Of a DNA stretch of 64,000 nt, positions 10,460 to 20,744 are shown piece by piece (the stretch's first letter is position 1; every line of letters begins with the position of its first letter). This DNA comes from Diploptera punctata. Taxonomy: Eukaryota; Arthropoda; Insecta; Blattodea; Blaberidae. Both the position numbers and the translations under genes were made by a program. The notes under the pieces were generated by a model that saw only the letters and a list, made by a program, of their open reading frames with translations, was not told the origin of the DNA and did not search any database. Where the stretch lies: NCBI GenBank assembly GCA_030220185.1, contig JASPKZ010002335.1, positions 31,001-95,000 on the forward strand. Direction: 5' to 3'.

Positions 10460-11045
10460 CAAATGCCCCAAGTATGTCTTTCGACATTCCTGGTTTCTCT
10501 CCTGGCATGGTGTACTTGTAACCCACTTCTGAGGTTGGAGCGCCTGGTAGGCGGGGTTACGTTACCCCAATGATATGATGGGTGATGATGATGATAATGG
10601 TGCGCCAGGAGAGTCCCTGATCCTAAGCTTAACATAAGATGAATATGAATGATGATGATTGCGATGGCCATATGATTTCGGGGACCGTTTGGGCCTTAAA
10701 GTTTTCCTGACATTTGTCTTACAGGTGAGGAAAAACCCCGATAAAAACCTCACCCAGAAAAACTGTCCCGACCGGGGATCGAATCCGGGCCCGCTGCGTG
10801 ACAAGGCAGCACGCTACACCGAGGCCACAGCGGTGGAAAGAATTGAATATATATAATGTATTTATTTATGCAGTAAATTTAAAAAAAATAGAAAAATAAA
10901 ATTGATACCAAAACACATAAATAATGGATGCAAAATGCATTTCTGAAAAAAATGCTATACCACTACAGATCTCAGGATAAAATAAATACAGGGAGGCCAA
11001 AAAAGACATTCGAAAGACGACCTACCACATGTTACAATGGAGAGC
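10245..11045 (+). pseudogene. LINE C-terminal tail split by a SINE
   Basis: The first part (10245-10405) reads KYGFEIW in one frame, then FLKSVSWILF, resembling LLYGSEIW and the FLRSVAGY block of LINE tails. The second part (10854-11045) reads LYHYRSQDKINTGRPKKTFERR, resembling the LYNPRGTRDVGRPRRRW block of the tail at 27470. A SINE with a target-site duplication sits between them, which accounts for the break. Stops are frequent. The assignment rests on motif order and on the fit of the two parts around the insertion. Confidence 0.6.
10420..10839 (-). mobile_element. SINE-A: tRNA-like head + body 1, with (TA)n tail and 14-bp TSD
   Basis: On the minus strand the element starts with a tRNA-like head (ACCGCTGTGGCCTCG, then the B-box GGATTCGATCCC), followed by GGGTGAGGTTTTTATC and TCACCTGTAAGACAAATG. 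Body 1 follows: TCTCCTGGCGCACC, CTCAGAAGTGGGTTACA, and ATGTCGAAAGACATACTTGG. The 3' end is a TA run (10420-10457 in plus coordinates). The direct repeat GAATTGAATATATA flanks it at 10406-10419 and 10840-10853, fixing the insertion. The target is a LINE tail. Pol III promoter boxes imply transcription from within; mobilisation would depend on a LINE. Confidence 0.92.
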
Positions 11046-11630
11046 GGAATACCCATACCCTGACGATGATTAATGATCCATAATAAATATATTCTAAGAA
11101 AACCGAGATAGACAACCGTAACTTAGAATATCAGAGATAATGAACGGTGGGGCACCAAAAAAGAGATCAGTGAAGGATGAGAACTCAGGAAGAACGTGGA
11201 ATAAAACCAAAACCTTTGCTGTCAACAGTGCCAGGTGGGCACCTTCAGCTCTTCCAGGGATTGAAAAGATTTAGCCTACTACTATTTTTGATAAAACCAA
11301 ATATTCCATACCTGACATGACTTACATGTTAAAGTGTTCATAAATGAGGATGAGATAAAACACTGTTGAATAAAAAATGCAGTCTTCATCTTCACTCATG
11401 GCTTAGGCTTTAAATCTCAACCGTCTTCATATTGAACTCAATTCCGCCTTTTCTTCGGTCTTTTGCTTTTAGGGTGATACTGTTTTATCAGTGTTGAAAT
11501 ATGTTCATTAAATGTTCGACACATGCGATATTTCCACTTTGGTTTGTATTCTTCTGTTTGATTAATTGAATTGTTAATATTTATTTCCTCACGAATATCA
11601 TCACATTTCTTTTTGTAACTTACATCCTTT
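11046..11630. other. Mostly unassigned; weak LINE 3' end near 11240
   Basis: Around 11225-11290 the sequence (CTTCCAGGGATT, TAGCCTACTACTA) faintly resembles the 3' end of the LINE tail at 27930-27990. The rest shows nothing recognisable. Confidence 0.35.
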
Positions 11631-11631
11631 C

Positions 11632-12107
11632 ACTTTACGAAGAAATCTCCCCTCTACATTATATATCTTGTATATCCTTTAACTCTTCAAAGGAACCTCA
11701 ACTCTTTTTAGATCTCTTCTTGTATGTCCTTTCACTCTTCGAAGAAACCTCATTTCTACATTACATCTCTTCGAAGAAACCTCATCTCTGTTTTAGATCT
11801 CTTCTTGTATTTCCTTTCACTCTTCGAAGAAACCTCACCTCTGTATTAGATCTTTTCTTGTATATCCTTTCACTCTTCGAAGAAACCTCACCCCTGTTTT
11901 AGATTTCTTCTTGTATTTCTTTTCACTCTTCGAAGAAACCTAACCCCTGTTTTAGATTTCTTCTTGTATTTCTTTTCACTCTTCGAAGAAACCTGACCTC
12001 TCTATTTGATCTCTTCTTGTATTTTCTTTCACTCTTCGATAAAACCTGACCATTCTATTAGATCTCTTCTTGTATTTCCTTTCGAAGAAATCTCATCTCT
12101 GCAGCTT
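11632..12107. repeat. 52/53-bp tandem array, about 8 copies
   Basis: The unit core is CACTCTTCGAAGAAACCTCA followed by a TTAGATCTCTTCTTGTAT segment. CACTCTTCGA recurs at 11819, 11871, 11924, 11977 and 12030, giving periods of 52-53. Outer copies are diverged and two are shortened (near 11765 and 12085). The 60-codon frame over it (11720-11902) is a by-product. No relation to the array at 1-300 other than unit length was seen. Confidence 0.9.
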
Positions 12108-12109
12108 AT

Positions 12110-12335
12110 AATTTACCCATGTATAATTTTTAACAAAATCCGATTCACTTCCATACACCTGCATTGTTAGTGATATTGCTTTATAACATTTTAATTTAAC
12201 CTCTCTTATTATTAGCGAATTCCAAAGGAATTAAGCTAATGAGGTTGTTCGCATGAATAAAACATTGAATTTGTTTTACACATCTTTATCGATCCTATCT
12301 AGCAGACACCAAAAATGACCATGGCCAAAACTTAT
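12110..12335. other. No recognised feature
   Basis: A/T-rich spacer between the tandem array and a dinucleotide run. Confidence 0.4.
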
Positions 12336-12407
12336 CACACACAAACACACACACACACACACACACACACGTACGCACGTACGCATATATGTGTGTGTGT
12401 GTGTGTC
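12336..12407. repeat. (CA)n-ACGT-(TG)n palindromic microsatellite
   Basis: A CA run, a short GTACGCACGTACGCATATAT centre, then a TG run. The two halves are inverted complements and can form a hairpin. Alternating purine-pyrimidine sequence of this kind is known to favour Z-DNA. Confidence 0.9.
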
Positions 12408-12409
12408 CG

Positions 12410-12838
12410 TTAACGCTCTAGCGGCCGCACTTTTTGTTACAGCGGAATCACACTTGGCATATAGCAATTAATTGATAAAATATAATATCGAGTTCGTTAG
12501 CCAGCAAAATCGAACCATTAAGACGCAGGAGTTTACCTGAAACGAAAATTTAAAAATTGGCTCCAGAGATTGCAATTTTCGATGTTTTACAAAAAAATCT
12601 CAGTAGGCCTATATGCTATTAAAATAAACCGAGGAAGGTATTATTCTAAAATCAGCGATGTCCAGCAAGAGTGGTGGTACTCTAGCACAACTACCATGTT
12701 TGTTTCTTCTCAGTGTATACTATACAATTAATTAATTCTATAAGATACATTAGCGTAATTTATTAATGTTTTAATAAAGTAATGAGAAAATGAATCGGTA
12801 CATATCATTTAAAAATGTTTTTAAATTATACAGCAGTA

Positions 12839-12884
<46 letters not shown>

Positions 12885-13492
12885 ATTTATGATTATATAT
12901 TATTTGTTTTCACTGCAGTCCGATACTTTTAAACAAGCTGGCATCAGAAATTGAGTTTCTTCAATTTAACAAAATATGTATGTATAGGTCATAAACCAGC
13001 AAAATGGGACCATAAATTCGAATTTGCTTAAATATTGAGTGAAGCACATTTATTTATTTATTTATTGTAATGTTCAATTTAATGTCCACTTATTAATTGA
13101 AACTTATTTATATGACCTTTAATATTACTTCTTTTTCATAAGTTACGTAAATTGACACCTGAATATTGAATAGCTTGAGATTAGCTTCATAGACGAATTC
13201 TGAGAACAGTTGACTGTACATTGAAATGCGCAGGATATTGTACCGAGTTATAATCTAACATATTATGGAGATTGAATTCATACCCTTGAGTAAGCTAAGC
13301 ATTATCACGCTGGTTATTGTTGAGGTTTGACAATAAATATGATTATCACTCCTATTTATCTCCATTAAATTTCATCACGCCACTATCACACACTAAACTA
13401 AGTTAATTTTGCAGCTGTGAAACACGACTATGGTTCTGTGACATTTCCGTCGACGTTTAAAATGTTATGATTTAGCTGTTCTTTAATGTTAT

Positions 13493-13495
<3 letters not shown>
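12410..13495. other. Unassigned A/T-rich region with a TA run
   Basis: A TA dinucleotide run lies at 12842-12884. Otherwise I see no coding, tRNA-like or repeated block. Confidence 0.5.
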
Positions 13496-13496
<1 letters not shown>

Positions 13497-13574
<78 letters not shown>

Positions 13575-13588
13575 TAATAATATCTTGG
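13497..13588. repeat. AAT microsatellite
   Basis: About 90 bp of AAT triplets, directly followed by the tRNA-like head of a SINE. A further AAT run lies on the other side of that SINE. Confidence 0.95.
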
Positions 13589-13975
13589 CCGCTGTGGAAT
13601 AGTGGTTATGCTCCTTGCCCCTGGTCACGTGGGTCGCGGGTTCAAACCCGGCCTGGGTACGGACATTTTTATGGTTGAAAAATCCAAGGAGAAAGTTCTA
13701 CGGGAGGGACTTTAAGCCGTGGGTCCCGAGTCTGAAGATTTTCAGGCTCGTAAAAGATCGTTAAACCTTAATAAATACGCCTCCATGTAAAATTTACCGA
13801 ATTTTCTAATCCTAGTACTACCTTGGTTTCCTACATGTCACTATGAGGCGTAATGCTGACCCCGGGTCACTCAATGACATCTATCCGAAAACAAGTGTAA
13901 CTAAATTAGTATGGTTGAATTTCTCCCCTGTAGGGGGAGAGCGCCTAAATCTCGTTGAGAGAAACAAGGTTTACA
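13589..13975 (+). mobile_element. SINE-D, near full length
   Basis: The head has an A-box-like TGGAATAGTGGTTATG and the B-box GGTTCAAACCC. The body carries CTACGGGAGGGACTTTAAGC, GTGGGTCCCGAGTCTGAAGA and, near the 3' end, CCTGTAGGGGGAGAGCGCC. The same body order recurs at 42450 (+), 54495 (-) and 59725 (-). A frame of 130 codons that crosses it is chance. The element sits between two AAT runs, so either it landed in a microsatellite or its tail is AAT/GAT-rich. Confidence 0.88.
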
Positions 13976-13984
13976 ATAATGATG

Positions 13985-14033
<49 letters not shown>

Positions 14034-14040
14034 TAATAAT
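13976..14040. repeat. GAT/AAT microsatellite
   Basis: About 65 bp of GAT and AAT triplets following SINE-D. Confidence 0.93.
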
Positions 14041-14237
14041 ATTGCTTTATTTATTCTGTCAGATTTAAGGACACAAGGCCTTTTCTTCCACCCAACCAGC
14101 ACAAATACACATGTAAAGGTTCATAATAAAACTATATATACAATTTATACAAGTTACAATAAATTAAAAAAAAACATTAAAAATTGCAATTGTGTATACA
14201 AAACGTTTATTATAATAACACAGTGGCAACAATAATA

Positions 14238-14543
14238 TCCTCAAACCGTGTCCAATTCAGGGAGGGTCGAGGGATGAGATGAGATGAAGTCCCTATATTT
14301 GTAAGAGGTCTGATAAACTAGGGTGCCGGCCGACAGCACTGTCACAGGGACGGAGGAACGAAATGGATGAGATGAGTATGGAGATATGGTGGAACGAAAT
14401 GTGTGGCAGGAGAAAACGGGAGAAACCCCGACAAAAACTTGCCCAAGCTCCGTTTCGTTCACCACGAAACACACATGGAGTGACCGAGACCCAAGCGGTG
14501 AGAGGCGAGATAGTAATCGATTGACCCACGGAACCGCCTATAA
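14238..14543 (-). mobile_element. SINE-F with 11-bp TSD
   Basis: In minus orientation it begins with GGCGGTTCCGTGGGTCAAT, passes CTTGGGTCTCGGTCACTCC, and has a body with GGGGTTTCTCCCGTTTTCTC and a run of CATCTCATC-type repeats at its 3' end. Relatives occur at 21745, 34010 and 54225, all in minus orientation. The direct repeat CAACAATAATA (14227-14237 and 14544-14554) flanks it. The repeat is exact, though low in complexity. Confidence 0.75.
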
Positions 14544-14639
14544 CAACAATAATACAATAAATTAAACAGAAAATACAATTAACACATGTATATTACACGT
14601 GGTGGTGATATTAAAAACTAAATCAAAGATTTTTTTTCC

Positions 14640-15340
14640 GGTTACGAAATATACCAGGTGTACGAAAAAGAATACAGCGATTTTAAAGGTGTTGAATTAT
14701 ACTTTAACTAACTACGACAAAAACAAAACTCATGTTAAATGAAAATGTAATATCTCCAGTTTACATTATAAGTTCATATGTGTTTAACGTGAGCCCTGTT
14801 TGTTACATGACACACATCCAACCTTGTAGGCTAATTCTTCCCATACATTAATAAAGCAACGACAGCTTCTTGAATCCTGTCTCTCAATTCAGGCAGGTTA
14901 GCAGGCAATGGAGATACGTAGACTCTGTCATTTACAAAACCCCAAGGGAAAAAAAGTCGTATGGGATGAGATCCGGTGATCTTGGAGACCACTGGAGATA
15001 AGCCCTTGTCATCTGGACCATGACGACCAATCCAGTAATGACAGTGTGGGAGGTCTTACGAAAACTCTTATATATGCGTCCCTAACGTTTACAATATTGT
15101 TAACAGGCTATAAAGCTTACTGATTACGCTGACTTTGCGCTTGAAATGTTGCAGCAGTGCGAACTCATTATGCCATGGACGGATGTTTTTGGCATGGGGG
15201 GGATCACGGTTAAACTGCCTACGAAACGCATGTTGAACTGTCACAACTGATTTACAAGTCTCAAACTGCAAACTCAAAACGCTTTCTGTTGAGGAGTTGC
15301 CATCTTTATTGTTATTGTTGCCATAGAAACAAAACAAAAG
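14640..15340 (-). pseudogene. Tc1/mariner-superfamily transposase, internally deleted (DUF4817-type N-terminus)
   Basis: The minus frame 15089-15337 encodes SVVTVQHAFRRQFNRDPP followed by IRPWHNEF, the helix-turn-helix N-terminus of DUF4817-type transposases. After a gap, the C-terminal part (about 14800-15045) reads YWIGRHGPDD, then LFFPWGFVNDRVYVSPLP and NLPELRDRIQEAV, matching the DFFLWGFVKDxVYVPPLP and RI..AV blocks of the same family. Most of the catalytic domain between them is missing, and the expected D in the (D)FFLWG block is replaced. So this is an internal-deletion derivative, not an active enzyme. Terminal inverted repeats were not located. Confidence 0.75.
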
Positions 15341-15845
15341 AACGCTATCCGCTCAAGCATGCAGCTAAATCATCTTCTTTCCTGTTCTATTTCAGTCTAT
15401 ACGCAACTTTCTACGCCTCAACTGAGTGATAATATGATTGTTTGAAACTATTATATTCTGTTATGTACACACTGTATATATTATGCCTTAGAGCAGGCCT
15501 GTTAATAAGTGCTCACTAGGTGTGTCCCTCATATTCAACCCTACGTCGGATAGGTTACGCACTTGTCAGTTGTGTTGTTTAATTGTATGCGGGTAGGAGG
15601 GACACCTAGCGAGCATTTAATGAATGATGTACCTTACAGAAGAACTGCTTATACTTCACGGGTAGTGGCTGTCATTGCCTTTACAATTACTTCTCCAGGC
15701 AAATATTTGTTTTCACACATTTTGTATGTTTCTTTATGCAACAGTAAGTAAATTGATATCATTTACAGGATAGTATTATCAAATGGAGAAAATGCATAAT
15801 TCAAATTTTAAATTTACTATATTAATGCTTCGAAGTTTCATTTTC
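15341..15845. other. No recognised feature
   Basis: Short frames only (for example 15563-15751); none resemble a family. The boundaries of the adjoining transposon are probably in here but were not found. Confidence 0.4.
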
Positions 15846-15849
15846 TTCG

Positions 15850-16185
15850 TTAAAAATCATCATCATCAACAACAACAAGGATTAAGCCCAATGGCCTGTT
15901 TCGATCTCATTATAGGTCGAATTGGTCCTTCCATCTTTTCAATGGTCTTCCCAACATTCTTCTCCCTTTTGGTTTATTATTATACATTCTTGTTGGTATG
16001 CGCTGTTCATTCATTCGTAATACGTGCTGAAGGTAAGTATTTTGATAATATTTTATTCTTTCACAGAGATTAAATATATTAAGTTCTGTTCTTATATCTT
16101 CGTTTTTCTTTTTATCAGTCCTTTGGTAACCTGCTATTGCTCTCAACATCTTCATTTCAGCAGCCTTTATTTGTTTGCTATCTTC
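15850..16185 (-). pseudogene. LINE reverse transcriptase C-terminal tail with (CAT/CAA)n 3' end
   Basis: The minus frame 15910-16155 is open and reads MKMLRAIAGYQRTDKKKNED, then IRTELNI, LQHVLRMNEQRIP, GRRMLGRPLKRWKDQ. The motifs FLR-AGY, R.ELNI, HVLRMN and GRPxKRW are the C-terminal tail of the same LINE type as at 20745 and 27470. The 3' end after the stop reads ETGHWA and then a GTT/GAT repeat tail at about 15860. It is a 5'-truncated copy of 81 codons. Confidence 0.82.
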
Positions 16186-16449
16186 GTTAAAAAAAACTTA
16201 AATATCATATGTACCACGGACATTGATATTAAAAAGATCACTTCTACGGGCGACTTATAAACTCTCTGGCCAGAGATCCTTGGCTTAGTAACCCTCTCGT
16301 TTTTTAGGAGTATTCCTCAACATTTCTTAAGACTACATTAGTATCTATTTCTTTTCATTTCAAATTCTACAAAAAAAATGAGAGCAACCTCAACATTTCC
16401 ATTCCTTTGGAATTGCTAAAAAATAAAACGTTTATTCTGGTTATACTAT

Positions 16450-16690
16450 ATGGAAGCAGAAATTATATGTCTTTATGATGAAGAAAATATTACGACTGTT
16501 TGAATATAATGTGCATAGGAAGATGTTTGGACCATTGAGAGACGAACAGTCAGGTGAGCTACGTCGTCTTTGTAGGAAACCATATGCAGTAAAAACAGTA
16601 ACATCTCATACTCTCTGAATGGGTGGTATGAGGAAGGTGAATTATACGGTGAATAATTGACGAACATTATAGGATGTATGGAGAGCCGCA
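16450..16690 (+). pseudogene. LREE-LINE C-terminal tail
   Basis: One frame reads ENILRLFEYNVHRKMFGPLR followed by DEQSGELRRLCRKP. This matches the tail at 6589-6816 (LRxFExxVxxxxxGPKRDEQTGEWRRL). Stops and a deletion follow. It is one of three plus-strand copies of this family here. Confidence 0.72.
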
Positions 16691-17520
16691 GCCTTCAACC
16701 TCTGGTTTCGGCAGTGAAAATGAGTTAGGAATCTACGAGTAAATACCTATATTATCCACAACTCGAAGGTTTGACATGCTTGTGTCGCAGCCGAGCGTAT
16801 TAAATTTACTCGAGAGTTTGGAAAATACGAGTACATCTATTCGTTTTGCAATATGTGTACGTTATTTTTTACTGCATCATCATGTTAAAATATACTGCAT
16901 AGTTTGTGGATTAAACTATAATTGTAAAATATTACGAATTCATTCGTGAAAAATATATAGAGATAATTATTTAGTCTCAATTTTTATGGCAACTTACAAC
17001 AATTCCTTTCACACAATGGCAACGTTTAATTTTATATTAATTAGAAGACCCGGATTTTATGTGATATCAAATTACAAAATATGTAACCAAATATGGTGAA
17101 ACATGTAAATAAACACGTAAAATCCAAAATTTAATTTATTTGGTACAAAGTAGATGTTCACATGTAGGCTAGTCAAATATCCATGCTGCTTCTTAATCAG
17201 TTCACTTCTGCTACAAAGTACTCAAGTACAAGTGTCTCCCAATCAAGCGTTTAAGTCACATTGGAACGGTATGCACAAATAATTATACTTTTCCAAATGA
17301 TCTGTTATCATGTTATGTTTGTATAAATAGCAAAAGATCGCTCAACCTTTGAAAGTAGTCAACGGTGCATATTTATATAGAAGGATTGTGCTAGGAATAA
17401 TATTCTCAGGGGGTTATACAACTGCACCATTAAATAAGCGAGACAAAATAACAAGAAGAGTACTGATTATTTCTAAAATGTGAGAAATGCCTTAAAATGA
17501 AGTGAGAAGTTGAGCTCAAA
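16691..17520. other. No recognised feature
   Basis: About 830 bp of A/T-rich sequence without recognisable frames, tRNA-like boxes or repeats. Confidence 0.5.
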
Positions 17521-17524
17521 TCAG

Positions 17525-17757
17525 TATATTATTATATTATATTATATTATATTATATTATATTATATTATATTATATTATATTATATTATATTATATTAT
17601 ATTATATATATTATATTATATTATATTATATTATATTATATTATATTATATTATATTATATTATATTATATTATATTATATTATATTATATTATATTATA
17701 TTATATTATATTATATTATATTATATTATATTATATTATATTATATTATATTATATT
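17525..17757. repeat. (TTATA)n pentanucleotide satellite
   Basis: About 230 bp of pure TTATA/ATATT units with one phase change near 17606. The isoleucine/leucine/tyrosine frame over it is an artefact. Confidence 0.97.
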
Positions 17758-18229
17758 AAAACATGTATTAGTCATTATGCAGTCAGTGTTGCCAACTTAT
17801 CACAGAAACACGCTAACAAGCAAGTGAACGCTAAACTAGTCTGGTGTACTAACTCGCCCATTTTCTCACACTAACTTGCCCAAACTAACACTAACTTGCT
17901 CATTTCCTCACCCTAACTTGCCCTTAGTGTAGGTGGACTCCCTTATATGTGAGTAAACGTGTTGGTAATTGGCTCTTGCGGGAACATGTGCTGTCACATT
18001 GGCCAACATGACCTAGCAGTCACTTGTTCTCCGATAGAATATTCACAGGTGGCATAGAATAGCCTTATATTTTAGTATAAAAAGTAAATTAACGCATATG
18101 TGAATTATGTAAATATTTAGCATGTATCGCAGTTTTGCAATGTAGCATAAAAATTATGTTTTCAATATAAGTCCATATCGGTGCTTCAAATGTCCGTTAA
18201 ATAATTACATGGAGTATGGAGTAATAATA
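17758..18229. other. Unassigned; short degenerate CTAACTTGCCC repeats
   Basis: Between about 17848 and 17925 the block CTAACTTGCCC occurs three or four times with changes. No coding content was seen. Confidence 0.4.
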
Positions 18230-18734
18230 CAGGTTGTCCCATTCAAACCTCCCATATTTTAATTAATCATAACTAACAAAGTATGCGGAATTATGAAATG
18301 AGACCGGTATTTAACGAAACAGAAACTCAAAGAAGATTCATTGCCACACTCTAAAACACCTCTATATGTGCACAATTAGTAGCACGAACATATCAGGTCT
18401 GTATTCGATTTCGTGCCACGTTCTGTCCAACATGTCCATTGGTACTCTTGCTATTGTGTCAAGGATACGAGATCGTAAATCATGAAGATCTTGTACTGGA
18501 GTCGCAAACGCACGGTCTTTTACATACCAGAAAACAGTTTGTGCTCGTTGCTGAGGAGTTACCATTTTGTTTTATGTCATTATTGTCCAACATGCGACAG
18601 ATGAATTAACTGCAACAATGAAACGAAAATTCTTTGAATTTCTCTTTCTTTTAATACCAACCTCATTTCATAATTCCGCATACTTTGAGAGTTATGATTA
18701 ATTAAAATGTGGGAGATTTGAATGGCACACGGTG
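18230..18734 (-). mobile_element. Non-autonomous DNA transposon with about 70-bp TIRs and a transposase remnant
   Basis: The left end (18230-18301) and right end (18661-18734) are inverted copies about 70 bp long. Both contain TTTTAATTAATCATAACT and AGTATGCGGAATTATGAAAT. Between them, the minus frame 18362-18565 reads VKDRAFATPVQDLHDLRSRI followed by MLDRTWHEIEYRPDMF. This matches the C-terminal end of the Tc1/mariner-superfamily transposases with WGFVKDxVYxxP, DLRxRI and WxExxYRxDxC blocks. The catalytic domain is deleted. So this 505-bp element is a MITE-like derivative of a related autonomous transposon. A clear target duplication was not seen. Confidence 0.85.
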
Positions 18735-20183
18735 GATTATACATCTGCCCGCTAAATAATATCTTAAATGTATTGTATGTATTGACAACATTGCAAGTCC
18801 CTATTTTTAACAAGGGATGGCGCTAATATAAATTTTAACCCAAAACATTCGTTATACTTCAATTAATAAATAAAAATACAAAATTATCCTTTCTTTATAG
18901 ATTTGATTATTTATATTATCAAATCACTTTCACAATATATTCCAATCAATTTTTTATTGTATTACATAAATGAAGTATTTGGTGTTTAAAATTATTATTC
19001 TTTCACTTGCATAGCAATCTACACAAGTTCAAAAAATTGGTGTGTTATACTAGTAATTTTGTGGGACGGAACAGGGAAAAGTCACTTGTATCCTTGTAAG
19101 TATGTAGCCTACTACATGAAACCTTCATGAAACACAATCGTAATACTTATTGATAACAACAAATGAATATACTTGTAAAGTACTACACCATTTTTTTCTT
19201 CGTGGAATTGACTGCTACTCGTCGAGTCTTATTTACTAGGCTAGCGATTAATTAAGTAATGCAAAATGGGATTAATACTTTATATATATATAGTTTTTTG
19301 GCAACGAATTGTGTTCTATATTCGTAAGGTGACATTTTATATCAAACGCTAATACATATTTCAGAGCTAGCTCAAAACAAAGAACGTTCCCGATGCATAA
19401 ATCGCTCATTTGTGTTTACATTTTCAAGTCTTCTCAATCTGATTGCCTGTAGAACACGTTCAATGATTGAAGCACGTGGCGTAGAGAGGCAGCAGTTGAG
19501 GAGCTTTTCTCAAATTCAATTAAGAGTCCCGGATACGAGTCTCTTGAAGTGAAATGAGCAGGCCATCCTCCGCAGCTAATCTACTGCTCATCGGCTCAAC
19601 GTTAACTGTAGTCTTTGTTCTTTAAAGCGGTAAAATAATTTTACGATTCTGTCATTCAATTATTATGCATGTTCATTTATTAAAAAGTTTCGCCCCTAAA
19701 AGTTTGAGTGCTCACTTTGGTTACAGCTACTGTTCTAAACATAGACTGATTACTATAGATCGATCGCCATTGTGTCTCTCGTTTAAATGCCAGTGGAATT
19801 ATTGTAGAAACTGCCATCGATACTGTAATGGTTATTGTTTCATAATGTCAAAGATTCACTGGAGACATTGACCTATATTGTGTAGGATGACGTCAATTCT
19901 GTTTAATGCTTGTATTTATTTTATCTATCGGAACAGGTAAACAGTGTTATAATGTAGATGAAAATCACGATTACACTTTTTGAACAAGCTGAAGCTATTT
20001 ATCTTCGATCTGACACGTAGGGCGTGTCGCAGATGTTTATTGATTCAAATTGGTCATACTATTTTGTGTCGTTATAAGAAACGTCTTTATCCACAATAGC
20101 ACAGGAAGCTGCGTCATTAATGTTTGTTACGTAGCTTAAGATTATCGAATGTCAGGAACAAAACTCGTTAATTTGATACTATT
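18735..20183. other. No recognised feature
   Basis: About 1.4 kb without a convincing coding frame (longest about 68 codons at 19665), tRNA-like box or repeat. It is one of the longest stretches in the window free of visible transposon sequence. Confidence 0.5.
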
Positions 20184-20196
20184 CATTAAAAAGTGC

Positions 20197-20498
20197 GGGG
20201 GCACGCCGTAGCGTAGTGGTTAAGGCACCTGAGCTACAAGCCGGAGGGTCGAGGGTTCAAGTGCCGTTGGGGTCAGGATTTTAAACTGACCCAAACCCTC
20301 TGGCGGCACTATGGCCCTGGGGTCCACTCAGCCTCTAACGGAAATGAGTACCAGACGCTTGTTCTGGGGGTAAAGGCGGCCGTCGCGCAGGGTTGACAAC
20401 CCGGCTGACAAAAAGTGCCGATTGTCTAGAAAAAATGGGAGCCTTAACATCCTACTACCCCAAGGGCCTCCGGGCCTGTTGTGGGATCACTTTACTTA
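20197..20498 (+). mobile_element. SINE-E, full copy with 13-bp TSD
   Basis: The head has A-box-like TAGCGTAGTGGTTAAGGCAC and B-box-like GGGTTCAAGTGCC. The body contains CTCTGGCGGCACTATGG, CTTGTTCTGGGGGTAAAGGC, TGCCGATTGTCTAGAAA and, at the 3' end, CCTACTACCCCAAGGGCC then GTGGGATCACTTTA. The exact direct repeat CATTAAAAAGTGC flanks it (20184-20196 and 20499-20511). This gives a 302-bp unit. Other copies are at 22524, 24142, 37905 and 60926. Confidence 0.93.
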
Positions 20499-20744
20499 CA
20501 TTAAAAAGTGCCACTTTTGTTGCTTTTCCATTCTTTAAATCATTTTTCATGTATCGCCTACTTAGAGCAAGTTGTTGTAACTCCATTTTAATTTTATTTA
20601 TTTATTTTGTAATGATCAATGACAATAACAAAATAATAGAAATAATAGAACTAGAAAACAATTTCAACTACGTAGAGTTTGACGAATCTTACTGCCAAAA
20701 TAATTATATAAACTTAAAATTAAACTAATTTTATAATATGATTG

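Noticed and set aside
10562..10804. Frame reading SRSGPGFDPRSGQFFWVRF, also found near 21115 and 46268
   Set aside because: It is the translation of the tRNA-like SINE head, present in every copy on either strand; not a conserved protein.
17510..17827. 105-codon frame of repeating Tyr-Ile-Leu
   Set aside because: Entirely the (TTATA)n pentanucleotide array, with no coding signal outside it.
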